From Candidatus Pelearchaeum maunauluense (GTDB taxonomy: Archaea; Thermoproteota; Nitrososphaeria_A; Caldarchaeales; Caldarchaeaceae), in NCBI GenBank assembly GCA_030059675.1, contig JANVYQ010000012.1, positions 1-49,476 on the forward strand: a DNA stretch of 49,476 bases. The letters run 5' to 3'. A program made the translations under genes and the position numbers. Below are positions 1 to 6,646 of the stretch, one piece after another. The notes below the pieces were generated by a model. The model ran no database searches. It was given only the letters and a program-made list of their open reading frames with translations, and was not told the origin of the DNA. Each line of letters starts with the position of its first letter. Position 1 is the first letter of the stretch.

Positions 1-82
1 CCCCTCCATCTGAAGTCTATCTATCTCGAAACTGCTGACTACGGCATCACCAGCGCCGGCATGGGCATACACCCTATCCGCG

Positions 83-352
83 TTGGGCGCTCTACTAATT
101 ATCACAGGAGTCCTAGGCTTCTCAAGCCTCGGCATGGGCTGGATGAAAATATTCGGCGCGCTCACGGCTATATACGGCATAATAATGCTGGCCATAGGAT
201 GGCTGATGCTTAATGGAGCAGCGCCGATGATGGTGGGCTCGCTGGCATCTGGCGTGGCTATGCTAGTAATCGGTGCGGCGATGCTCGCAAACGGCCTGGC
301 GATGGCAGCGCAGGCTGGAAAGCGGAAAGGTATGATTATGCAACCACACTAA
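83..352 (+). CDS. Small integral membrane protein, unknown function
   Basis: An 89-residue protein made almost entirely of Gly/Ala/Met-rich hydrophobic stretches, readable as three membrane segments (about residues 3-18, 23-42 and 50-75), with a basic tail (KRKG). The start used is TTG; an in-frame stop lies at 11-13, so the gene cannot extend far upstream, but the window edge hides its context. I do not recognise the family. It could be a small membrane subunit or a hypothetical protein; membrane location is the only firm statement. Confidence 0.5.
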   Translation: MGALLIITGVLGFSSLGMGWMKIFGALTAIYGIIMLAIGWLMLNGAAPMMVGSLASGVAMLVIGAAMLANGLAMAAQAGKRKGMIMQPH

Positions 353-393
353 GCCAATAGAGTTTTATCCACCTCTTCTACAATCCTAACTTG

Positions 394-786
394 ATGGAAA
401 GAGCGACTGACCTGCTAGCTGACGCCGAGGATTTCTTGGGAGCTGCTCAAGACCTGCTGGCAACTGGAAGATGGAGTAAGGTCTGCTTCAACGCACAGCA
501 GGCAGCAGAACTAGCGCTTACGGCTGTTCTCCATAAGCTCGGTATAGAGAGACGCGGCCACGCCTTAACAGAGTTGCTTGATGAAATATCTAGAAACCTA
601 AGCGAAGTAGAGCGCTTCAAAGACCATGCACGGCTATTAGACCAATACTACATACCAACACGATACGCTAACGCATTCGCGTCGGGGCCTGCAAAGGATA
701 AGTATACGAAAGCACAGGCCGAGGAGGCTCTTCGCATATCTTCAGAGATCCTAGATTGGGCGAGGAAGATTGTCCTTCAAGGATAA
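394..786 (+). CDS. HEPN domain protein (toxin-like half of HEPN/MNT pair 1)
   Basis: A protein of about 130 residues, all helical, with the HEPN signature of archaeal minimal HEPN proteins: 'CFNAQQAAELA' near residue 35, a 'GHALTELL' segment, and 'YYIPTRYANAF' near residue 90. HEPN proteins of such pairs are typically RNases held in check by a nucleotidyltransferase partner. The usual RX4-6H catalytic motif appears here as R-Y-A-N-A-F, so the catalytic His is replaced by Phe; activity is doubtful. ATG at 394 is preferred over TTG at 391. The 3' end overlaps the MNT gene by 17 nt, indicating co-translation. Confidence 0.88.
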   Translation: MERATDLLADAEDFLGAAQDLLATGRWSKVCFNAQQAAELALTAVLHKLGIERRGHALTELLDEISRNLSEVERFKDHARLLDQYYIPTRYANAFASGPAKDKYTKAQAEEALRISSEILDWARKIVLQG

Positions 787-1204
787 ACTTAGAATAAAGG
801 CACTGGAGCTTGCGCGCGAGTTCATGGAGAAAATATCTCAGCAGAAGATTAAGGTAAGGTCAATCGTCCTCTTCGGCTCCTACGTTAGGGGGGATTTTAC
901 CGAAAACAGCGATATAGACATCTGCTTGATTGGCGAGAACCTACCCAGCGACGAGCTTGAAAGAAGAAGCATGAGAGGCTTCTACTCAGCTCCTAAGCTA
1001 AGCGTAATAGCGTACACACCAGACGAGTTCCTGACAATGCTCAAAGATCTAAACCCAGTAGTCATGGACATAGTTCATGAGGGCTTGGCATTGTTTGATG
1101 ATGGTTTTTTCGACGAGGCGCGGCAGCTCTTTAGGGAGCTTCAGAAAAAGTATTCAATTATCCGCGATGGTAAGGCTTGGAGGTGGAGGCAAGAAGCATA
1201 CTAA
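770..1204 (+). CDS. MNT-type minimal nucleotidyltransferase (antitoxin-like half of pair 1)
   Basis: 144 residues with the pol-beta nucleotidyltransferase motif 'GSYVRGDFTENSDIDI' (GSxxRGx5SDxD) around residues 36-51, which supplies two metal-binding aspartates. In characterised HEPN/MNT systems the NTase neutralises the HEPN RNase by adding nucleotides (AMP) to it; that role is inferred here from family and from the 17-nt overlap with the upstream HEPN gene. Start is TTG. The gene ends 16 nt before the convergent thiolase gene. Confidence 0.88.
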   Translation: MSFKDKLRIKALELAREFMEKISQQKIKVRSIVLFGSYVRGDFTENSDIDICLIGENLPSDELERRSMRGFYSAPKLSVIAYTPDEFLTMLKDLNPVVMDIVHEGLALFDDGFFDEARQLFRELQKKYSIIRDGKAWRWRQEAY

Positions 1205-1219
1205 GCCCCCTGGTTCTTT

Positions 1220-2419
1220 TTATGCCTCTAGGGCTAGCGACATAGCGCCGCCGCCTCCGTGGCATATCGTCGCGAGGCCTCTGCTCAGTTTATTCCGCCT
1301 CAACGCATTTACAAGCGTCATAACTATCCGCGCCCCTGAAGCGCCTAGTGGATGGCCCAGAGCTATAGCGCCGCCATAGATGTTTAGTTTCTCAAACGGA
1401 ATCCCAAGTGTGCGCGCTACTATTATGCTCGACACCGCGAACGCCTCGTTATGCTCAAAGAGGTCGAAGTCTCCTATCCTCATGTCCAGTTTCCTTAATA
1501 GTTTGCGTGTGGCTGGTATGGGGGCTTCGGGGAAGTTTTCTATATCCAGGCCTGCCCACGTGTAGCCGAGTATTCTAGCTAGGGGCTTTAGACCATATTC
1601 GCTTACCGCCTTGTCGCTTGCCAGAACCAGCGCTGCGGCGCCATCCGAAAGCTGCGGCGAGTTGCCCGCAGTTATTATCTCGCCCCCCCTAATAGCTGGG
1701 GGAAGCTGGCTCAGCTTCTCAAGGGTTGTGTCAGGCCTTATCCCCTCGTCATGCTCAAGCCTCACACGCCGCGAACCTACGAGAATATCAACAGGCGTTA
1801 TCTCCTCGTTGAAGTATCCGCTGGTAGTTGCCCTATACGCCTTTAAGTGGCTATTAAGAGAGAACTCATCAGCCTCGCGGCGTGTAACGCCTTTTGCCCT
1901 GGCTATGCGCTCAGCAATCTCAATCATGCTCTTCCCATCGTGGAAATTCACCAAACCGTCGCGTGTCATGCTATCTATGAGCGGTGGCCCAGCCTCGTAG
2001 AGAAGCTTCACACCGCTCCTTATGTCTGGCGTGAGCAGGAAAGGCGCCCTACTCATACTCTCCATACCGCCTGCAACGACTATCTCGGCGTCTCCCGAAA
2101 TTATTGCTGACGCTGCATTAGATATTGCCTTCATCCCAGACGCGCATACCTTATTGACTGTATAACCATCGACTTGGGGTGGTATTCCAGCATAGTATGC
2201 TGCCTGCCTGGCTGGGTTCTGCCCTATCCCAGCCTGAATCACATTACCCATAATTACTTCATCAACCTGTCCAGGCTCAACACCAGAGCGTTCCAGCGCC
2301 GCTTTGATAGCGATTGCGCCCAGCTTGGGTGCTTCAACATCTGCGAGGCTCTTTAGAAACTTGCCGATAGGGGTGCGCGCGTATCCTACAATCCATACCT
2401 CGCGTGATGCGCGACTCAA
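1220..2419 (-). CDS. Thiolase (acetyl-CoA C-acetyltransferase family)
   Basis: A full-length (399-residue) thiolase. It has the nucleophilic Cys motif 'NKVCASGMKAI' near residue 90, the substrate-binding 'HNEAFA' loop, the catalytic His in 'GHPLGASGAR' near residue 355, and the second Cys in 'CHGGGGAMS' at the C-terminus. It joins or splits acetoacetyl-CoA and related 3-ketoacyl-CoA in the cytoplasm. It is divergent from a 3-hydroxyacyl-CoA dehydrogenase 122 bp away, so the two probably act in the same pathway: beta-oxidation, or the acetoacetyl-CoA steps of a 4-hydroxybutyrate-type carbon cycle. The start is TTG. No DUF35 partner is adjacent, although archaeal thiolases often have one. Confidence 0.93.
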   Translation of the reverse strand: MSRASREVWIVGYARTPIGKFLKSLADVEAPKLGAIAIKAALERSGVEPGQVDEVIMGNVIQAGIGQNPARQAAYYAGIPPQVDGYTVNKVCASGMKAISNAASAIISGDAEIVVAGGMESMSRAPFLLTPDIRSGVKLLYEAGPPLIDSMTRDGLVNFHDGKSMIEIAERIARAKGVTRREADEFSLNSHLKAYRATTSGYFNEEITPVDILVGSRRVRLEHDEGIRPDTTLEKLSQLPPAIRGGEIITAGNSPQLSDGAAALVLASDKAVSEYGLKPLARILGYTWAGLDIENFPEAPIPATRKLLRKLDMRIGDFDLFEHNEAFAVSSIIVARTLGIPFEKLNIYGGAIALGHPLGASGARIVMTLVNALRRNKLSRGLATICHGGGGAMSLALEA

Positions 2420-2541
2420 CGCCTCAATAACCTATTCTATGATTTTGCGGGATTTAAGATAATCACGGCATACAACCTTTGACGAAACGCGATTAGCCCA
2501 AAAGGTCTATTTGCAGGCGTAGGATAATACTCGCCGCGGTC

Positions 2542-3405
2542 ATGAGTAGGAAGATAGCCGTGCTGGGAGCAGGGCTGATGGGGCATGGCATAGCGCAGGT
2601 CGCGGCGCAGGTAGCTGGATACGAGGTCAACCTAGTTGATGTTGAACAGAAATACCTAGAGAAGGGTATAGAAGCCATAAGATGGAGCCTAGACAGGTTT
2701 GTGAATAAAGGGCAACTACGCAAGGAAGATGCGGAGAAGGTTCTGAAACGAATACATCCAACGACGAGCTATGAAGACGCGTGCTCAGATGTTGAGCTTG
2801 TGATAGAGGCTGTTCCAGAGGATGTGGAGATTAAGAAGAGTGTGTGGAGGAAGGTTGATGAGCTGGCGGGAAAAGATACGGTATTCGCCAGCAATACCTC
2901 GTCCATAAGCATAACCCTACTCGCATCATTCACGTCAAGGCCTGAGAAGTTCTGCGGGATGCACTTCTTTAATCCACCACAACTTATGCGGCTGGTTGAA
3001 ATAATACGCGGCAGACTCACGTCTGACGAGACGCTGGAATACGCTAAGAAGATAGCCAGCGAGATGGGAAAGGAATATGTTACGGTGAATAAGGATGTGG
3101 CGGGCTTCATAGTCAACCGAATCCTAGTCCCAGCCCTCAACGAGGCGGTGCAATTGGTTTACGAGGGTGTAGCGTCGCCCGAAGATATAGACAGAGCGGT
3201 AAAGCTCGGCCTCAACTGGCCCATGGGGCCTATAGAGCTGTTAGACTACGTGGGAATAGACACCACGCTCCATATCTTGGAGGTCTTCCAACGTGATTTC
3301 GGAGACCCCAGGTATAGGCCCTCGCCGCTTATGCTGGAGATGGTGAGAGCTGGGCTATATGGGCGGAAATCTGGCCGCGGCTTCTACAAATACGACAAAC
3401 GATAA
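2542..3405 (+). CDS. 3-hydroxyacyl-CoA (3-hydroxybutyryl-CoA) dehydrogenase
   Basis: 287 residues with the N-terminal Rossmann motif 'LGAGLMGHGIAQ', the catalytic His segment 'GMHFFNPPQLMRLVE' near residue 140, and the C-terminal 3HCDH helical domain ('GFIVNRILVPALNEA', 'GLNWPMGPIELLDYVG', ending 'GRKSGRGFYKY'). It oxidises 3-hydroxyacyl-CoA to 3-ketoacyl-CoA with NAD. Length fits the stand-alone family, with no fused enoyl-CoA hydratase. ATG start; divergent from the thiolase that would use its product. Confidence 0.93.
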   Translation: MSRKIAVLGAGLMGHGIAQVAAQVAGYEVNLVDVEQKYLEKGIEAIRWSLDRFVNKGQLRKEDAEKVLKRIHPTTSYEDACSDVELVIEAVPEDVEIKKSVWRKVDELAGKDTVFASNTSSISITLLASFTSRPEKFCGMHFFNPPQLMRLVEIIRGRLTSDETLEYAKKIASEMGKEYVTVNKDVAGFIVNRILVPALNEAVQLVYEGVASPEDIDRAVKLGLNWPMGPIELLDYVGIDTTLHILEVFQRDFGDPRYRPSPLMLEMVRAGLYGRKSGRGFYKYDKR

Positions 3406-3409
3406 AAAA

Positions 3410-3694
3410 TTACTGCCGAACAAGATAGACGAATATAGAGAAGCCAGCCAGGCCGAGTAGATTCAGTATCAACAGGGGATACGCCAAGTCGGCTGAATAG
3501 TCCCACGCCATAGAGTAGAAAATATACGCCGCATAGACATTCTGTACTAGGAATATCCCAGTAAGGGCTAGGAGAGAATTCACAAACCTAGACCTAACTA
3601 TGCGTCTAGTCAGCATGTACGTCTTGAAGACGTAGAGGAGGGCAAAGGCTATCAGCAGAGAGACGACTATGTTCATTACCCAGAGCGGTCCCAT
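3410..3694 (-). CDS. Small membrane protein downstream of wHTH regulator
   Basis: 94 residues with three predicted membrane segments (about 5-23, 38-60 and 68-90) separated by a basic cytoplasmic loop 'TRRIVRSR'. The ATG start lies inside the 3' end of the upstream wHTH gene (19-nt overlap), so the two are translated from one message. No enzyme motif is visible. A wHTH regulator plus small membrane protein suggests a membrane-linked sensing unit, but this is inference from gene order. Confidence 0.65.
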   Translation of the reverse strand: MGPLWVMNIVVSLLIAFALLYVFKTYMLTRRIVRSRFVNSLLALTGIFLVQNVYAAYIFYSMAWDYSADLAYPLLILNLLGLAGFSIFVYLVRQ

Positions 3695-4038
3695 GCCTTC
3701 TCCCTCACCTCACCCACCTTAATCCCAGCCTCGCGGATTATTGAGTCAATCAAATCCATGTTATCCAACAGCTCTGGAGAAAGATGGTATGTTATGTTAT
3801 ACTTCTCACCATGCGCGACTACCATCCTATTCTCCATCAAGACATCAAGGTGGTGCTGTACCGTTTTGTAGTTCAGGCCCAGCTTGGTGGCGAGCTGGTT
3901 AGCGTTAGCAGGCGCCTGTCTAAGGGCCGTGATTATCATGAGCCGTTTACGGCCGCCCTTAGACCCGACAAGCAGCCACCAGAACAGCTTCCGCAACGGC
4001 TTGTAAGGCTGTCCCAAGCCATAAACAGAGATACGCAA
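3676..4038 (-). CDS. ArsR-like winged-helix transcriptional regulator
   Basis: 120 residues. A winged helix spans about residues 28-85: 'RKRLMIITALRQAPANANQ' then 'LATKLGLNYKTVQHHLDVLM' as the recognition helix, followed by a wing 'GEKYNITYHLSPEL'. This is typical of archaeal ArsR/DUF-type wHTH DNA-binding proteins. No metal-binding Cys pair is present, so metal sensing is unlikely. The start is TTG. It overlaps the small membrane-protein gene downstream. Confidence 0.78.
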   Translation of the reverse strand: MRISVYGLGQPYKPLRKLFWWLLVGSKGGRKRLMIITALRQAPANANQLATKLGLNYKTVQHHLDVLMENRMVVAHGEKYNITYHLSPELLDNMDLIDSIIREAGIKVGEVREKAWDRSG

Positions 4039-4141
4039 CAGTCTTTAAGCTTTACCTATAATACCCGCGTGGCTTCTAGAGGTCCAAGACGTGGAGGTTT
4101 AGCAGGTGTATTAAGCCCACGAGCCCGGCTGCGGCGGATAT

Positions 4142-4446
4142 TCATGCTGCTGCCTCTATAAGCTCCTCCAGGCTCACGCCCAGCTGGAGTGCTGCTCCTA
4201 TGAGCATCTTGCTTACAGCACCGCTCCGCGCCCGCTCTGCTACATGCCGCGTAAAGATAGGAAGATCCCCCGTCTTTCACCAAAGCTAGACCATCTTAAG
4301 CCAGCCTCCACCTCCCTAATCATCCCCTCAGAAATACCGACCAGAGATAGAAATCTACGCCAGACATCGCTACATGCCGGACACCCATGAGCCAAAACAA
4401 CCTCATATGCGATAAGCCGCTCAACCTCCCTACTCAAAGCCAACAA
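4142..4446 (-). pseudogene. Frameshifted CxxC protein, possibly AhpD/carboxymuconolactone-decarboxylase-like
   Basis: The first 50 or so codons read 'AYEVVLAHGCPACSDVWRRF..GISEGMIREVEAGL', resembling the CxxC helix of AhpD-like proteins. The frame then runs into an early stop. Adding one base to the G run (C5 on the plus strand at 4267-4271) restores a coherent C-terminus: 'GDLPIFTRHVAERARSGAVS' and then 'MLIGAALQLGVSLEELIEAA', stopping at 4142. So this is one gene of about 100 codons broken by a single homopolymer slip. It may be a pseudogene or a sequencing error. The family assignment is tentative. Confidence 0.55.
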
Positions 4447-4448
4447 CC

Positions 4449-4457
4449 CTTAAATAA
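4449..4457 (+). promoter_or_regulatory. Orphaned TATA box, probably the original tRNA-Phe promoter
   Basis: CTTAAATAA directly precedes the first copy of a 22-bp repeat. If the segment between the two repeat copies is removed, this TATA box falls 27 nt before the tRNA-Phe start, the expected archaeal spacing. The copy of the repeat actually next to the tRNA lacks it. Confidence 0.5.
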
Positions 4458-4475
4458 CAAACAGCCCAAAAACAC
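4454..4475 (+). repeat. 22-bp direct repeat, copy 1
   Basis: Exact 22-base match to 5018-5039 (core ACAAACAGCCCAAAAACAC). The two copies bracket the TnpB N-terminal half. IS200/IS605 elements do not usually make target duplications, so the repeat may mark a recombination duplication rather than transposition. Confidence 0.85.
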
Positions 4476-4510
4476 CAGCGGGTATTTCTACGGTTTCTGA
4501 ATAGTTAACC

Positions 4511-4520
4511 TTTATATAAC
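4511..4520 (+). promoter_or_regulatory. TATA box for the TnpB N-half ORF
   Basis: TTTATATAAC lies 24-33 nt before the GTG start at 4544, giving an almost leaderless transcript. Nearby inverted GGGTATT (4480-4486) and AATACCC (4533-4539) may be remnants of an IS605-type left end. Confidence 0.5.
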
Positions 4521-4543
4521 GTTTTTTTAGTCAATACCCAGTT

Positions 4544-5002
4544 GTGGAATTAACGCTTTCGGTACCTTTCAGCTACGAGCCAAACGATGAAATTAGGAGG
4601 CTTCCGGAGGATTTCAGGGACATGGTGAACTTCTGCATTGAGAAAGCTTCAAAGCACAACGTTACCGGCTTCGCCAAGCTCAGAAAGCTGGTTTATGGCG
4701 AATGGAAGTCTAGGTGGGATTATTCAACCCACCACTGCCACTCCGCGTGCAGGGCTGCCACCTCTATGCCTAAGAGCTGGAGAAGGCTCAAACGTAAAGG
4801 AATCGCTAAAAGCGATAAGCCAATAGCTAGAAAACTCCTCATACAACTGGATTCTCTGCTCGTGAAATATGAGGGGGATAGGCCTAGAATATCGGTCAAG
4901 CCCAGAAAGCTTCTATACATTCAGCTGAGGTATGGCGATCACCAGAGGAGGTTCATGGAGGAGTGGAAAGTCAACTATCCGACAACGGCCGTGAGAACCT
5001 AG
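4544..5002 (+). pseudogene. N-terminal half of IS605-type TnpB/OrfB
   Basis: 152 residues matching only the N-terminal part of archaeal TnpB: the opening beta strand 'MELTLSVPFSYEPNDEI', helical segments with 'FCIEKASKHNVTGFAKL', and 'RPRISVKPRKLLYIQLRYG', which looks like the WED-domain strands. It stops before any RuvC motif, so it cannot cleave DNA alone. The missing catalytic half appears on the opposite strand at 5383-6276, beyond tRNA-Phe. GTG start with a good TATA box. A stand-alone DNA-binding relic is possible. Confidence 0.72.
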
Positions 5003-5017
5003 ATGAAACACACCCAC

Positions 5018-5039
5018 ATAACAAACAGCCCAAAAACAC
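5018..5039 (+). repeat. 22-bp direct repeat, copy 2, adjoining tRNA-Phe
   Basis: Second exact copy of the repeat at 4454-4475, ending 4 nt before the tRNA. It is preceded by ACACCCAC instead of the TATA box that precedes copy 1. Confidence 0.85.
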
Positions 5040-5043
5040 GGCA

Positions 5044-5117
5044 GCCCCGGTAGCTCAGACAGGGAGAGCGCCCGGCTGAAGACCGGGATGCCGCAGGTTC
5101 AAGTCCTGCCCGGGGCA
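5044..5117 (+). tRNA. tRNA-Phe (GAA)
   Basis: Complete cloverleaf: acceptor GCCCCGG/CCGGGGC, D arm GCTC..GAGC, anticodon stem CCCGG/CCGGG with loop CTGAAGA (anticodon GAA), T arm GCAGG-TTCAAGT-CCTGC, discriminator A. CCA is encoded at 5118-5120. There is no intron. No convincing TATA box lies at the usual distance because of the upstream insertion (see findings). Confidence 0.95.
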
Positions 5118-5382
5118 CCACCCCCGCAAAAACCGACCAAAACGGCGCAACTTTTCCTTTTTCCATCAAGTCCCATAACAGCGAGAAAATAGAAAATAGG
5201 AGAGGAGAAGGGGGTTTCAGCGATGGTGAGCGTAGCCTCTCCTCCGACGCGGCCCTCGCTTACGGCTCTCCCGACAGGGAGAACACCCGGCTCTGCCGCC
5301 TGCTATGTCAACAACCCCACCGCAGGGGCTGACGGCCCAAGCGTTGGCTGGTCACCGCCACCCTCCATCGGCGAAAGGTTCA
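5118..5382. other. Intergenic, 3' flank of TnpB C-half
   Basis: No gene seen. GC-rich sequence downstream of the minus-strand TnpB half; if the element once made an omega-like guide RNA, its 3' end would lie here. Plus-strand open frames across it have no protein-like composition. Confidence 0.4.
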
Positions 5383-6276
5383 TTAGCAACCCCCGCCCAA
5401 GTAGGCCCCGAGGTCCCGCTTCCTCGGGGTACTTGGGGGGGTTGCCTCCCCTTTCCCTCCGAGTAGCGGGCCCTTGTTTTCGGGGCCTTGGGCGAGGGCT
5501 TTCTCGATTGCCGTCGTGTGCGAGTCTAGTGCTTGTTTGTATTCTCTGAGCTGTCTTCCTAGGTGGGTGTCTAGGTAGTGGAAGCTGTTTAGGACCAGCG
5601 CGGTTCTGGCTATATTTCGTACGGCGATATGGTCCCTGTCGTCTCTGAAGCCGCAGCGTCTGCAGGCGAGTCTATCCCACCTGCCTGCTTCATGCGTCAT
5701 AAGCTCGTTGCAGATTGGGCAGATGGTACTGGTGTAGTGCGGTGGAATGGTTATCAGCTTCCCCGTCTTCTCAGCCACCCTGCGTATGCGCCGTAGCAGC
5801 TTTGCTATAGGCCACGTGCTGAAAAGCATGGCCCTCCCGGGGTCACGCGACTTGAGCTTCGCCCTAAGCCGCCCGGCGTCGAGGTCCTCCATCACTATTG
5901 CGTCTACGCCTGCTGACAGCCTCTTAACTAAGGCTACAGACTTATTGACCCAGTCGTCCTCTAGGTTCTTGGCGTATCTTAGCCATGATGTTGCCGGTCT
6001 GCGGTGTATCTTCATCGAGCGCCTGTTAACCTTTCTGACGAAGAGGATTTTATCCACCCGCCTACGCGTCCGCGAGTAGCCCAGTACACGTATGATCTGC
6101 CGGGCTTCAATCTTTGAGGCTATCAAGTCGGAGACGTTAACGTCAACCGCCAGAAGCCTAACCACTCCTAGCCGTGCGTATCGCTCCAGCAGGGCACGGC
6201 AACTTAGCTGCGCCCCGGCCCCCAACCCCTCGAAAGGGCCGGAGCCCATATGTTCAGCTCTCCACCGCCTCGACAT
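5383..6276 (-). pseudogene. C-terminal (RuvC plus zinc ribbon) half of IS605-type TnpB
   Basis: 297 residues with the catalytic half of TnpB. RuvC-I Asp is in 'LLAVDVNVSD' near residue 44, RuvC-II Glu in 'AIVMEDLDAGRL' near residue 130, a four-Cys zinc ribbon 'CPIC...CRRCGF' near 190-208, and RuvC-III Asp in 'DDRDHIAVRNIA'. All three acidic residues survive. The N-terminal recognition part is absent; a matching N-half lies on the plus strand at 4544-5002. Intact TnpB is an RNA-guided DNA nuclease; this piece lacks the usual guide-binding part, so function is unlikely unless the two halves cooperate. ATG start. Confidence 0.78.
5396..5437 (-). repeat. Long hairpin in the TnpB 3' end (right-end or omegaRNA-like)
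   Basis: CCCAAGTA plus CCCCGAGG pairs with CCTCGGGG plus TACTTGGG: 16 bp with a 2-nt bulge and an 8-nt loop, inside the last codons of the minus-strand TnpB. IS200/IS605 elements carry such subterminal hairpins, and TnpB guide RNAs derive from the same position. Confidence 0.65.
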
Positions 6277-6314
6277 GGCTCTCCCCCTCGCCCCTAGACC
6301 CAGGGACTAGTTGA

Positions 6315-6343
6315 CCCCCAGGTCTTGGGGCGGGACCTGGGGG
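6315..6343. repeat. 10-bp hairpin upstream of TnpB C-half
   Basis: CCCCCAGGTC pairs perfectly with GACCTGGGGG around a 9-nt loop, 39 nt upstream of the minus-strand start. With 5396-5437 it flanks the TnpB C-half and may be the opposite element end. Confidence 0.55.
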
Positions 6344-6425
6344 CCGTAGGTCTAGAGGGTCACGGGAGCGGCCGCTGGTAGTAGTCTCGGCAAATATTAG
6401 AGGGAAACGCTTGAATTTTTTTGGT

Positions 6426-6518
6426 GTGAGGGCGACTGCCTCACCTTCTTTGAGCAGTCTACTACTGCTCCGTCCCGGCCGGTCGACTGCCGGCCCTTCT
6501 GCCCAGCTAGGCGTGGGC
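6426..6518. ncRNA. Candidate structured RNA: four consecutive hairpins
   Basis: Within 93 nt: GTGAGG-loop-CCTCAC (6426-6444), GAGCAGT-loop-ACTGCTC (6452-6470), GGCCGG-loop-CCGGCC (6477-6495) and GCCCA-loop-TGGGC (6501-6518). Hairpins 1 and 3 both carry 7-nt loops containing CGACTG (GCGACTG and TCGACTG) on different stems. On the minus strand a TATA-like GGTATTAAAAG lies just upstream (about 6552-6562). I cannot match it to SRP, RNase P or box RNAs. It could be a small RNA or an IS-end structure. Confidence 0.4.
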
Positions 6519-6646
6519 GTTTAGTCCTTCTTCCTCTCCGTGCCTAGCCGCTTTTAATACCGCAGAACTGGTATAATAATATTTCACTTTCAGACATCTC
6601 TCAAGAGCTTAAGTAGTCCCAGCCCCTTAGACTGATTAAATGAAAA

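Noticed and set aside
5223..5549. Plus-strand ORF opposite the TnpB 3' end
   Set aside because: It covers the hairpin and TnpB codons in antisense, with Pro/Ser-rich non-protein composition.
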